Counted from the first letter of the stretch, positions 12,078-27,000 are shown. The stretch: 64,000 bases of DNA from Solen grandis (GCA_021229015.1 CM037785.1:3440350-3504349), one strand, 5' to 3'. Numbers and translations are program-made. The notes: generated from the letters alone by a model not told the origin.

Positions 12078-15000
12078 AGAACGAAAAAACTCGGGTTCGT
12101 TATTCGGTACTTAGCTCGTTTGTCCTTGTATTCAGAATAATTGATTGATTGATTCATTTATTTATTTATTTGAGATGACGTTTTATGTCAAATTCGATTT
12201 CTTATTTAAATCGAATGTAAAAAGACAACAATCTATGTATGCCTACCTTATACACATCAATTCTGCAGGTAAAATTTGGCAAGATCAGTTCCGTGTAGAT
12301 CTGTAAGCAGTCATGGCAGTCCTCACCGAGTGCCAGGTCACAGACACCACCTTCAATGTCATAGATTGTGAGAGGGGCCGAGAGTTGAACCAGGCATGTA
12401 GGGCCGGTAAAGTCATCGAAACATAGGCATGTTCCTTGAAATAAGGTTAAAAATAAGGATGATACATATTGTAAATGCATGTAAATATTCTCATCTTCAA
12501 TAACAACACCGATTACATATCAAGGGCATAAATGCAAACGACAATATATTACACTTTAATGTGTATTGGTGATAAATAAATTGGTGCATGAGGTAAAGCT
12601 ATTTGTCTATTATTTTAATGAAATGAGAATGATTTTAATGAGTACAAAACTTGTCTCGTTATATCTAGATGACACCTTTCGTACACATTAAATAATATAA
12701 AGAAATAGTGACTTACCATTGATGCATTCTCCATGCTGACTGCAATCATCAGGACATGTCACAGCTTTAAATTCTGAGACGATATTTCCACTGACTCTTT
12801 GAAAAGTTGCATTTTTCTTTATCTCGCTGTCAATCAAATTTATCCAGCTCTGGAAATGAGACTGCTTCCAAACATCGTTCGAGTCAATCTTGAATAAAAA
12901 ATAATTTCATTGTATGGAAGAAGATATCTGCCAGTTCACACATCATGCTATTTGATATGATATCATTAGTTTTTGTTTTGCAGCATTCGATTTCTTCTTA
13001 CATTTTTTTCTAATATCTTACCGGTATTTAAACTATGTGTTTACATTTCTTCTCAAGTTGTATCAAACATGATGCTAATTGGTATTTAGCTCGTTTGTTC
13101 TTGTATTCAAGTAAAACAGAAGTAAAACAGGAGTTTTCTTACGGTCAAGAAATTGTGAATAGAGGAATAACTCCAAAATTCTGAGGCCAGAGTTATTAAA
13201 CTTGTGCATGACACTTTCTCTCATTCATTTCTTTCCATTAATGAAATTTAATTTTAATAACATGAGTCGAACAGGAGTTATCTTAAGGAAACGAAATTGT
13301 ATAAAAGGGGGAAATCTCCAACAAGAAACCTCAGAAATGGATTATGCTCTTGTGTACAACATCTACCCACCTATGCAGTTTCAAGGTTATACGTCTCATA
13401 TTGCATGCGTTATGCTCCGGGCAATTGAATATGGAATTTAACAAAGACAATATCTCAAAAAATATTTCGTAATTAAGGTTCTTATGTACTGCAATTCTTC
13501 TTTGTGAGGTCTACCCACCTATGAAGTTTCAAGGTTATATGTCTCAATGTGCACAAGTAATGCTCTCGACAAAAGTATGAATTTGATCAAAGAGTAAAAA
13601 CTAAATTAAAATGATGTGCAGAGTTACGATTCTTGTGCATGACACTTTCAAATCATGAGATATATCTACCTGTAGAGTTTCAAGTTAAAAGCTTTGATAC
13701 TTTATGGGTTATGCTCCGGAAAAAATTAAGTATGAAATTTAACAAAAGGCAATAACTCCAAAATTATGATGCGCAGAGTTACGGTTCTTGTACATGACAT
13801 CTTTCCACAAGGGTCTATCCATCTCTAAAGTTTCAAGTAAATAGCTTTAAAAACTAAATATTGGGGGAGACATAATAATGAAATAGCATGCGCTGACAAT
13901 CGTATTTAGGGAGTTGTAATTCGCTAAGTTTTTGTCCGCTATTTTCCAGAGGCCAACTAATTGTCAATGGCCACTCAGTCAACTTACACCCCTCACCTAA
14001 AATCCTTGACTTGACTATTAAGTTTACCGTCGCTTCGACAGTATTTCAGCCATATAGCGACATCCAGCTAATTACAGGTGATGGAAGACCACGAATGTAT
14101 GGAGACATCCGGGTAGAACCATCGACCTACCGCAAGCCAGCTGGAAGGCTTCCTCACATGAAAATCAGAATGACCCTGCCGGGATTCGAACCCACGCGGT
14201 GAGGGGTTGAGAGACTGTTAAAGTCAGCGACTTTACCCTCTCGGCCACGGAGGCCCCCTCCCCCTCCCCCGCGTAAGATAAGAATCAAACCATTATGGAA
14301 AGAAAAATTTAGTATGTGGTAGGATACCCAGCTAAAAATGGATTTGGTTAAAATGTAAAAGAAGAGTTGAGCATTGTTATTTAACGTTGACAAGCTGTTA
14401 AAATTTTTCATGCAAATTGTACTTTTTTCTGATCGCTTTTCGATGTATCTTCGGATTGTAGAATGTTGCCAACATTTCGACTAACCTCATTTATATATAA
14501 ATTAACCACATTCTGATGCACTCTGCGTCTTACCATTCCGTCCTGAGTTTTAAGAGGATAAGATGAAAGTCCACCTTAAGTTTAACTTTGTCTTCCCTCC
14601 GGGTATCCTGAGAAACAATAACCCCATCAGCGCCATTGAGACTGATTTATATAATAATTTAAAATGTACGCTTTTTGATATACATGTAAAATTTATATTT
14701 ACAAATATGCTATTCATGGGGCAATTTTCAAGAATCTAAACACGTGGGCCATGATGGCCCCATATCGCTCACCTGAGTACCACTGCTCTAAAGGCAACTT
14801 TAAGTATTATGGACTTTACTCCATAACAAGGCATAAAAATCCTTGGTTTATCAACATTATGTATACATCTGATCAAGATTGTACACAGTTAAATATGACA
14901 TTTTAATATTTCAATGGCCATAATTGGAGATAGTGGTCCAATACCAAGTCAGCCTTGGCAAGATAATAGTCATTAATATTACCAGGTTGTGTAAGTTTAC

Positions 15001-18000
15001 TTTCTAAATAATCCCAAGTTAGCTGAATTTTCAAGAGATAAGCTTAGTTTGAATAGCTTTGGTAGAAAGTAATGATGTGATCATTTTTGATAAATGAAAT
15101 TAAATTCTTAACAACATATTAAGAGAATACTAAAAGAAGAAGATTTATAAAAAGAAAAAAAGAAAAGAAATACTGGAAATATTCATTCGGATGCAATAAG
15201 TTCTACATGGATGAAGTTTATTTCAAAATCATTTGTAAAGAGTTACCCAAGGAACACCTGTGAAAAAACAAAAAATCTAAAATTTGGACTGCAGTTTTGG
15301 AGAACAGGTCCCTAAAGTTTTCACAATATACAAAGGTAAATTGGCCCCGCCCCTGGTGACCATGTATTTTTTTATTTTTTTTTCAGAATAACTTTAACAA
15401 TCATGGTAATGGGTTATACAATGAACATCTGTACTAAAACAGTTTGATATTTAGCCAGTAGTTTTGAAGGAGATGATTTTTAAAGTTATCTTTTTTTTTC
15501 CGTTGCCATGTCAACTAGAGTTCTACATGGATCATGTTTATTTTAGCAACTTTTGTGAAGGATCACCCAATGATTATCCCTGCCGAGTTTAATTTAATTC
15601 TGTTCAATGGTTTCACAGGAGATGTCACACAGGGTGATCACAAATGCTTACCTTGAGCACACTGTGCTCAGGTGAGCTAAAAAGAAAGTCAAATGAATTA
15701 CCAAGGTATCCAATGCACATGCTTTTAGCGATGCGTTTACCGATATATTTGGGAGACGGTCTCTCATTTCAAATGCAACTTTTTTCTGGAAATATTGTAC
15801 ACATAACAGATAGGCAGCTTCGTACTTTTCTTGATCAATAACGCCACTTTGCCTGGTTATTCTCTGAAAGTATACCATTGTTGTGTTACATCTCATTTAA
15901 AGTGTGTGTGTGTGTCAAGCAATGTCACAGCTGATAACATTTTAAGATAACTTAGCATTTTTGAAAGATTCTACTTTTAAACAGACGAACATAATTACTC
16001 CTATGCACCTCTGCATATGATAGGTGAGGGAGGTGAAACTTTGTATGAAGTTTTGATGAAAACCACCCAATTTGTTGGTACATGTATCAGCCACTTTTTA
16101 CTATGTTTTAGCTAGGAGAGATGAGCAGAAAATGACCTGTGTATATACTCATACAGTACAGTACAAATAACAATCACCCTTAAAAATGACAAAAGACTTT
16201 GCAGAACTAGGTTTGATGCCAAATATTCCATTGTTGTTTCACGATTTTCAAATCCTGTTTAGGAGAAATGCGTACTCGCTACTGTATTTACATTTATTCG
16301 ATAAAATGTCCAAATTTACGTTACTCTGTAAAACGCGGTTGACAATATATAAAATTTACTTAGTATCGTTCAGCAGTCCCTTCAGATCGTTTCCAGTTCT
16401 GGCCTGTGGTGAGTACAAACCTGTATCTACAGACTCTAGTACACTACCGTAACAACTGCGTTATGCCACTGTGGGATAAACGTGAAGCTTCCAAATAAAT
16501 ATTTTAAGCGCTATAAACATATTGCCTTTCATATTCCTTACATGATTGTAACTCCTTTTTTTCTGTAAATCTGCCTCGCGTTTCCTCAAAAGCCGTATGT
16601 TATTCTGTCTGTGTCTTTCCAACGATCTTCTGTTACGTATATGACATGTTTTCAGTTCTCCTTCTATTTTGTTTGTCTCGTTGCAGATCTGATATTCTGT
16701 AGAGACGCAAACAACATTTGAACTAGACTGGTCTTTTGGGCATATACATACACGCCGTGTATAACTCCAATCAGCAGCAAACTCAAAATCGACTTTGTTG
16801 ATAAGACTATCCTGTCTCTGGACTCTGAAACATAAAAAACCCAGCAAAATGGTGTTGTAAATGTGACTCATTTTGCATAAAAAATGTGTAATTAGGAATT
16901 GATAAATATCTATGTGTAGTTAACCTAAATGACTGCATACGTCGTACAAATTGATTATGAGAGTTGTTTATCATAGACCTGTGGTGATGCAAATATTTTT
17001 TCAAGAAGCACGAACCTATTTATAGCATTAACATATGTACTGAGGAAACCACAATCATAATCTTGTACTAAATCATTAAAAAGATGTTATCAAATCTAAA
17101 TAAAACAGGATATGTCACAGGATGAAACGAATGCAACCGAAATGCGTATCCATAAAATTTCCCCGACATTTCATTTGACATTGTAACAGTGAAATCTATG
17201 GTGGCTATTTTCTGCCATGTCGTGTGACGTGTTTTCGGGGCGAAAGGTCGAAGACGAAAAGACGCGATATACTTGCTTTTGCACACACACAAAAACCCTC
17301 CCCATATTTCAAATTCCCATGTTAAACTTATCGCACAGTAGTAAGCAAGAAATTAAGAATATTTTGTAAAATTAATAAACCTTTATTTAATGGCTTATAA
17401 TCATACAAAAGATGACAGTTTTTCCCAAAAATATACTACAATGTACTCTTTTCTGGCTGTATTCCCGTGAAAAAAATATGACCATTTTTCCAAAATAAGA
17501 TAAGATTCCCTTGCATCAAGAAAATCATAACATTTTATTTTTCAGTGACTTGGCTTTCTGAGGAACACAGATGGATTATGGATGTTATCTCATTCTTTTA
17601 TTTTCTCTACAATTTAAGGTTTAAAGGAATACGCTCGGCTGATAACAACTAGGTTTTAATTGAAAGATATTGATGTAAATAAACCAATTTAATTACTCAT
17701 TTCCTTGAATCAATCGTAATAAGAAAGAAATTGCAAGTTAAAGACGCCTATTTACACCAATTTGCTCCGAGACATGGGCGCAGACATTGTTTACGTCTCG
17801 TGGTCTCGCGAGACTTTTTTTACAACAATCGTGACGTCACAGACACACTTCCGGTTGCGTACATACATTGAAATATAGAAGGGAATTACGTGTGTTGTGG
17901 AGAAATTTTACCCCCCAAAAGAAACAGGAAGGCAAAAAGTAATTATAATTACTTAAAGGACATTTTAAGTGTATATTTTATTTGAATATGATGAAAATAT

Positions 18001-21000
18001 ATTATTAAAAGATTAAACTATGATCATTTTATTGTTTTCTTACTCGTGAGTGAGAGAGTCTGGAGCCCTCGTCCTATGACCTTTGTATGCCAGAATGGTA
18101 ATGAATGCAACTTCTAAAACAGAATCATTCAGAACTAAGGTGTGAAAGTCCGTATGGTCCGTAATGCACGTAAGTTCATCTAAATTTCCAACAACCGAGT
18201 CACTCGATTTGCAACATACATTTTCCATATTGGATGGCATCATGACACAGTTATCACACAGACAAAAGTCCTCAGCACATAAATATTCCTCCTCCCGTAC
18301 GTCATTGTCTTGAAGCAGTTGCAGCTCTTCCTCAGTATATTCGGGCTCAAAGTCGTAAGGAACTATACACTCCATTTTAAGAAATATCTCAAAAACTTTA
18401 TTAAACTTCCTGCTATAGTGATCGAACCATAACTAAAGTCAATACCCCTTGTCACGCAATAATTTATGCACATTCTCACAAACATCGCTATTTTAATTGC
18501 GCAAATCATTACAGCAATTATCTACAATTTTTAAACAATTTTTTAATCAAACATATAAATATATAAAAGGGGCGGTATCATGTAAGTAGAAATCTAATTG
18601 CAATGACGGTAACTGTGAAATACTATAGAGACGAATCAAAGGGACACCGTGTTGTAATTATGATTAACACACCTAATTGCTCGCAATTTAGCAAAATAAT
18701 GTAAATTATGCTAACTACTTTCTGTATATCACACTAACATGAGCTCATTGCGATACGATACTTTTACTTTTATATATTTATTTAAATAAACTTTTTCCGT
18801 AAAATAGCATAATATAGATTATTATAATATAAAACGTGGATTCAACACTTTTCTTTCATATTTATATAATGCATTTAGTATGTTTGTGGTGATGATTATA
18901 CTCTACATGTCCGTTTCAGTAAAACGTGCACATCAATTGTCTGTTGACATGGTGACTCGGTCGCACGCTTCGTTTTATGGCCGTGTTTTATGGCCCTGAG
19001 GTGCGATTTTATATGACGCCTAGTCTGTTACAAAGACTTGCCAGAGATTTCTTATCCAATCAGTTTAACACCACACAACTTTTCAATAACCGCAGTTGCA
19101 AGCAATTCACGGTAAAAATGACAAAGATGTATTATAGAAATAAAAAATATCGCGGAGCAAATTGGTTTAAATAGACGTCTTTAACTTACAATTTATTTCT
19201 TATTACGATTGATTCAATGAAATGAGAAATTTAATTGGTTTATTTACATCAATATCTTTCAATTGAAACCTAGTTGTAATCAGCCGAGCGTATTCCTTTA
19301 ATGCTTTTATCACAACCCCTATTAATCGCACTCATCGATCGGGATATGGTTCAATGGGTATTTGTGACGTCACAGAAAGGTAAACATGAACAAAGATGGC
19401 GGCGGCCATAGCCGATCGAAATCACAAACTTTAAACAGCTATATCTTCACAAATATAGCGTGTATAAAAATGAAAGTCATGTCAAAGTGATCTACACTAA
19501 AAGGTTTGTTGATGGTTAAATTTTCATTTCAGCCGAGCGTATTCCTTTAATATTCATGTAGCTCTGGTGGAAGTTTATTTTTTTATTCTTCTTGATACGC
19601 ATTAATCAACTAATCTATGTCTTTAGGATACGATCACAATGATGGTTTTCATTTATTCATATACATTGCTTTTTGCCAACATGTTTTTACAATCACTTTG
19701 CGTCTGCGTACCGGAAGGCGAAAAGACGAAATATTGATTATCGTGTTGGCGGGTTTTCGGGGCGTAAACAAAAAAAAATGAAAATACGAAATACTGGATT
19801 ATGGCGTGGCGATAATACGAAAAGTCGAAATTTCGGGGCGAGATTTCGGGGCGAAAAGAGGAAACTTCGGGGCGAAAAGACGAAATATTTGTTTCGTCTT
19901 TTCGCCTCTAAATTCCGACTTTTCGCCCCGAAATCTCGACTTTTCATCCCGCCAAAATAGGATTTTTTTTTCGTCTTTTCGCATTCGACCTTTCACCCCG
20001 AAAACCCGCCATACGACAGAAACAGCCACCACAGATATCACTTCAGTAAATTATATTACGCACGTACGAAATATACAATAGCTAAGAATCATATGCATAT
20101 TTGAATCAGATATCATGTAGCAGAAAATTAATTGCTATAGCTAAACATTATATTAGATTATATTTTAATATTTGAGAATGCGCGCAACACATCATCTTAT
20201 TGTAGTGAACATCTCCGTCTAGTAATTTCAATATCAATCAAGAAATGTCAGAGTTATGGAGCTGATACAAAAAATAGACCTATTTTTTGACCTTTTAACT
20301 CTTAGTATGACAGTGTCTGTTGGGCTTAACGTCCCACCGACAGTATAGTGTGACCTTGACCTTGCAGCTAAAGAACTGAGGATTGCTCACGTCACATCGT
20401 CTCTTGGTGGTTACCATTCCTGACAGGTAATTTCAAAATGAATCAAGGAATGACAAAAGTTATGGAGCGGGCACAAGGGGTAGACCCCTTTATGTACCTT
20501 TCATCTCTAAGTTTGACTCTGACCTTAGAGCTTCAGACACGCGACACATTATCTTACAGAGGTGAACATTTCTGCTAAGTGATTTTAAAATCCATCAAGG
20601 AATGTCTGAGTTATAGACAGGAAACGAATAGTAGATCACATTTTTGACATTTGAACACTATGTTTGACTTTAACCTTGGATCTACAGACCTGAGGATTGC
20701 ACGCGACACATCGTCACATGGTTGTGAACATTTGTGCCATGTAATTACGAAATCCATCAAGGAATGTTATTATGAGTTATGGAGCGGAAAGGAAATGTAT
20801 GCCCACCTTCGGTGTCATAAAAGTGTGTTATTGCCCAATCTATGTTAAAGGGGTAGAGAAATGACCAAATAAAAAATCGTGTTTCTTATCAAATTATTAA
20901 TGAAAACTGATATGACAAGAAGTAATATCGCTGAGTCGTCATAAAACCCTAATGTTACAGTCATGATCAAAGATAAGGATATCCCGAAACATGCGTTAAT

Positions 21001-24000
21001 TATATCGTGTCTGATATCTTGATTTACGTGATTTTGATTTCTACGATATATATAAGTAAATATAAAGTTATATCGGCTACTTATAGATTAAGCTATAAGT
21101 CAATATATAGAGCAAAATATTGATACTCATGACCTGATAGTGGATTAAAGTTAACTTCCAGTTGAGGCTTGATATCAAATTTCACTGAAAACAAAGTTAC
21201 ATTTATCAAAGTAATCAGAATAGTTTTTTCAATTATTAATAAATAAAAATGCCACTAAATTTTTTTAAAAGTTAGATGATATATGTTTGGGTAAAATAAA
21301 GTAAAAGGAACAATATATGTACGAGTGTAAATTATTCTACGGTTCATAAACGCAAATAACACAGATCCGTTTAACACATTTTAGACAGTTGAAAAATTAG
21401 TCTCTTCTATTTTTTTTATTTATTTTTTTTGGCGGGGGGTGTCTATTGTATTTGTTGCGGTTTTGCTCATTAGATATTAGTATAACGTTTCTTGGACGTA
21501 TCTAGAATGAAATGATCAAAATTATGAACAGTACGCACAATAATAAACATAAAATAAACATAAAATTCTTACTTAAACTTATTAATATTCCGTTCGTCAA
21601 GATAGTAAAAATCGTCGGATAAGCTGCCACACAGACCATCTGGACGGTTAATGCTATCAAAAGGAGTTGGGTTAATGTGTATATCCAAAAACCTTTCATC
21701 GCCTTCATGTATTTGTACACTCACCATGGTTCCGATCGGAAAGTGTATCTGAAGAGGAATGAATGACAGGATAAACATTGCTTCTGATATGAATAATGTC
21801 TAAATGTACATAAAAATGACTAAAAATGCAAAATCTGCGTCACGTTTGACTACAGCTAGATAGGCTGAATGAAGTCTGCTCAAGAAATAAAATTTGTCTT
21901 GTAAATTCTAGAGCGTTAGATATTTTGTTAGTTATTAAGCCATAGTAAGCTGGACTTAGTGTACAATTTAAAGTTAACATACGGACTTTCAGCGTTTGCG
22001 AACATTATGTGCGGAGGAGTAAGGTAGCGTGTGTTGAGAGAAAGACTTGTTGTCAACGAAGATCTATATAAATAAAATTTGGAACCTTGGTTATGGTAAG
22101 GATCAAAAAGGATTCGTACGGTCACAGATACTTCGTGTTGGTGGCGTGACCAGATCTCCAAGATAGGACCAGAGAAGGGTCCGTTAAAAATTCAACACAC
22201 CTGCGAAATCAGCTAACTGGCTAAGTTGCATTTATTCATTATTTCTTTATATATGAGCAGATGATTTAACATGAAACCAATGGTCAAAATTTAATTTTAT
22301 TTAGCACCAGTGGTCACCTCATGATTTTCTACCATAAATTTTTAATATAAAGTTGATCCCTTGAAATTTGACGCTCCTAGGGGGTCAGCTAGTTTCCTTA
22401 AATACTTTATATAGAAATTTTCAGAATTCTTCTTCTATGAAACCAATGGTCAGAATCTGATTTCATTTAGCACGAATGGTCTCCATGTGAATGTCTACTA
22501 TAATTGCTAAAATAAAGTTGATCCCTTGAAAAATGTGGCCCCTTGGGGTCAGCTAGTTTCCTTATATACTCTATTTAAAATTTTCAGAATTCTTCTCCTA
22601 TAAAACCAATGATAAGAATCTGATTTCATTTGGCACGAATGGTCACCCTGTGAATGTCTTCAATAATAGCCAAAATAAAGTTGATCCCTTGAAAAATGTG
22701 GACCCTAGGGGGTCGTTTACTTTCCTTTCATATTATAGAAAATTTGAAAAATTATTTTCTTTTAAGAATTAATTCTTGTTTTGCACCAATGGTTACCTCA
22801 TATCACCATTGTGTAAGCATTTGCTCTCTTGAAAATTGAGGCCTCCGAATGATTGACTAATTTCAGAATTCTTTGTATCTGAAATTTGAATATGAAACCA
22901 GGTAAAATCAAATGACTTGAATCATTTTAAATAAGATTATGTAGTCTGGTGAACGATCCAGGGCTATATGGCCCTCTTGTTCTTACTAGAAACTTATATT
23001 GTACCAACATGATATTGTGGCACCATGTCTAACTCTACTGCAAGAAATCTGACAGATGAATTGACTGCCTCAAACGTAAATCTTTGCCGCTCAAGCTACC
23101 AATCAGAGCCAAATAACTGAGACTCTTTCCGCCGAGCCGCCGCCCAAAATGTAAGGACTTTTGGTGGGGATTTAAGTGGTGGATGAGAGAAGTTAAAAAA
23201 CATGCTGCTTTACACCTATTTGATGACCTGAAAAGAAGATATTTTTTATTCAAATAGATAGGGTAATGTGAGTAATTTCATTCAAAGATATCTTTCCTCA
23301 AACACGAATTGTACATACGAGGGATTAAAAGCAGACCTTAGTTTAAGCTACGGCCGGATCGTTGATTCACGACATTCTCTGTTACTCCGTGATGTCAAAC
23401 AAGCAGAAAGGGAAAATGTAGCTGCTTATGCATAAAGGTAATATTCCCTGGCGCAAAATGCAAGTGAGGGGAGAGTAGCTGGGGTGCAGAGTATTGAAAG
23501 AAAAATTATAGATCAGTTAATTGACTGGATGGCTCATGACTACTTGAAATTCAAATTCATGAGGGAAAACCACATTTCCTTTCAAAGCAATCTCATAAAA
23601 TTCCTATCCTAATTTGCGCTCTCCTTTTAAACAGGATTAGGATTTGACAACATCACATTAAGTGTCATGTCAGATTGGCATTTTAAATAATTTATATGCA
23701 TAAACAAGTGTTCGATTTTAAACCAATCAAGTAGCGCGTTTCAAACCTTTAAATTTCATTTCTTCTCCGTTAACTTGTTATCAAAATCTCCCTAAAAGAA
23801 AATCCACACACAAAACATCTGTCACTCGAAGCATACGGCTTTTTAGGCGTGTTTCCTATTACACTAACTGAAATCATGGGCGCCGCCATCTTGTAATTTT
23901 TTCATATATATTGATGCAGCTACTTCCCCTGGTTATACCTAACGATTATGTAGGCGCCGATTTGATTGGCTTATACAAAGTTCAATCTGAGACGACCTTC

Positions 24001-27000
24001 TATATGATGTTGTCAGATTCAGTTAGCGATAAGGAATCTGATTTTAATGAGATTGCTTTCAAGGGGAAATACAAATATGTCTAGACGAACAAAATCTAAT
24101 GAAACGTTTTTCGCTTAAGCAGGTTAGAGACGATGGAGGTAGATCAATTTCGACATTCACGGAAAGGTTTCAAATGTGACCGTTAAGACCATTTAGATAA
24201 AAATTGTCGAAAAATGTTAGGTAGTAGACAGGACCTCCGCAGGTCCCAAGAGCAGACAGTGCTTGGAGTGTGCTCTGGTTCGCACCTCCGAAGAAATTGC
24301 CCAAAAATATAACAATTTAAACTAGGAAAAAGATTCAATATTACCTCTTTTAGTGGAGGGGAGGTAGCCATTTTACTCAGGTAGATATGAAATCGGGATT
24401 TTGGCAAATGAAGGTAGATGAAAATTCAATAGAAAAATTAGCTTTTTTATTCCCAAGTAAAGAGCTGTTTCATATTAAGGTAGCACCTTTTGGCATTAAT
24501 ATATGCCTCGTAAAATTTCAATCATTAGTAAACATAGTGTTACGGGGTAGAGGTCTACTAGACATAACCACACACCAAACATTTAAGCTCCAGGTCTTGT
24601 GGTTTCGGAGAAGATTTTTTAAAAAAGAAGATTTCTATTTTAAAATATATTTTAGCTCCAGTGACCTAATTATGTAACAAACCGGAACCATTTGAAAGGT
24701 TTTTATAGGGGTCCACCATTAGAACATCCTTGCCAAGTTTGACCACTTTTCCATCAGTAATTTCAGAGAAGATGTTTAAGTAAATTTTTGACGACTTACG
24801 ACGACGGACGCCGGACAAGGGCTGGTCACAAAAGCTCACTTTGGCTCTTCGTGCCAAGTGAGCTAAATATCATACCAACCACTTCAGACACGTTGATATT
24901 GTATTTAACAAACTGATTGAAATTAAGCCCGATCCCGGTGTCCGTGTGGTAAGAGTGTCCGCCCCGAAATCGGTTGGTCGTGGGTTCGATCCCCGGCCGT
25001 GACATACTAAAGTCGTAAAAAATGGTACTGGTATAGCTCCCTTGCTTTGCGCTAAGCATATAAAGGTAGTTCCAGGACTGGTTGGCCCGGTGTCAGGATA
25101 ATGTGACTGGATGTGGTATCATGCCATATGTCTACGGCGTGATACTGAAGTGGGGCCGCACTATATCTGTCTCAAGTAGACATCGACTCCAAATGACTGA
25201 AATAATGTCGGTTGGACGTTAAACCCAATAAACAAAGTTTAGCAAATGCAGTTTTGCTGATGAGGGAGGACACAAACTATTCAGGGTTCATTTTGAATAA
25301 AAAAGGTTATAGACCTGACCCTGGCAAAGTTGAATACCTTTGGGATTTTAGACGCATGATTCCAGACTTTTCGAAAATAGCTGACGAGAAAAAATGCAAG
25401 ATATTATTGGACACCTGAATGTCAGAATGCTTTCGAGAAACTTAAAGAAGGGTTGACCAGTATTAATATGCTAGATTACCAAGATAAAGCTCTACAAAGC
25501 TCTACAAAGACGCGTCCTCTTTCTCAATAGGTACTATATTTTGTCAAGAATGCGATGCTGAAGATAGTTAAGTCTCGGGTATTTCGAATGAACGTCCCAC
25601 TAGTTTTATTTCACACAAACTCAGATTAAGCATCCAGAAATTATCAGTCATTGAACGTGAATCCTTTGTACTAGAATATGCTTTAGACAAGCTACAAGTA
25701 TATGTAAAGGGTGCTCCAGTGACTCGTTACACTGACCGCAAACCATTTATGTACCTGCTGACAGCAATCCTAACCCTGACACATATGAAACATACAATCC
25801 CTTGCTTTAGCTATAACGGGAAATGTCAAAATTGAGTATATTCAAGCACTAAAACAAGGAAGCTGACTTGCTATCAAGAAGCAAACAGGACGAATCCGCC
25901 GAAGGTATAAGTGAAAACGACGTATATGAACCGACAGCAAATATGGAAATTGGCAGAAACGCCTAAGAAATTAGCGACATAGTCCACAAGAATCGACTCC
26001 AAATATACCGCAGATAAATGAAATAAATGTGGTCGATTCCAGTAAGACGGACCCAAAACAAAAATAATCGACAAAAAAGCCACTATTCTTAAGTTAAGAA
26101 AGAAAATGCAACAAGGACAATACAAAGGTAAAAACATCATGACTATTAAAGAGAAATTAAAGAGCAATGAAGAAACAAGTCATCCCAAAAGTATGAACTA
26201 GTACATAATCTCTTACACTATCTCAGTGATAGGGACGAATAACAGAACCAGTGCTTAAGAGCTTTGTTTGTTTAACGATGTCTAGTTATCTCGACATTCA
26301 TCACATATAGGGGTTGACAAATGTCATGATAGTTTGAAGAACGAGTATTTTGGCAAAGCATGTTTAGGGACATATTTCGTTATGTACAGTCATGTGTCAC
26401 GTGCCAAATGAGGTCACAAAAACACTAAAAAGGTTCCCATTTAAGAAACCAAAAGTCACACTAGAGCGGAATTACATGGTCAGTAGACTCCTCAGGACCA
26501 TACAGGTAATCATTGGCAGGAAATAAATAATTGGTCGTATTTATTGACAAAAGTTCAGAAGGTCTTTCCCAGTAAAAAACTAAACAAAACAAGTCAGATA
26601 ACGGACGGAACGGAGTTCTAAAACTCTGTTATCCATTACATATACAGGGGATTCCACATTGTTTACACAAAAAATACAATCTGGCTATGGTTTAATAGAA
26701 AGGGTTAATCGAATATAAATAGCATGATTTCCAAGAAAATAGAAGATGGCCATCTAAACTGGGACCTACATGTGAATGCTTGTTCGCCTTGGGGAAATCG
26801 TCTGAAATGAGCCCATTCCATTTATGGCAGGGACACTGTATTACCATTAGATTCTTTGCTGCGACCAAGACAAAATATATGGGAAAAAACACTTCAAAAG
26901 TTCGAATTGAAACTATTTACAAGGCTATGAGACAAGCTTTTATCAACATGAATGGGGCTAAGCACAAGAGAAAATTACGTGGCAATATTAATGCCGAAGA

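Noticed and set aside
14181..14257. Functional tRNA genes at SINE heads (also 24944, 31266, 41198, 46500)
   Set aside because: A and B boxes are present, but each head continues directly into a SINE core. They were judged SINE heads, not tRNA genes.
18977..19174. 65-codon + strand ORF near the right end of the ballast element
   Set aside because: It runs into the terminal inverted repeat and has no recognisable motif; likely chance.
19673..20081. Four overlapping ORFs on both strands
   Set aside because: All arise from the stop-poor CGAAAAGACG palindromic repeat; low-complexity Arg/Lys/Phe translations.
21928..22161. Minus-strand ORF as an additional VWDE exon
   Set aside because: It lies in a dispersed repeat that recurs at 29.5 kb without the frame, and exon A joins exon B in phase without it.
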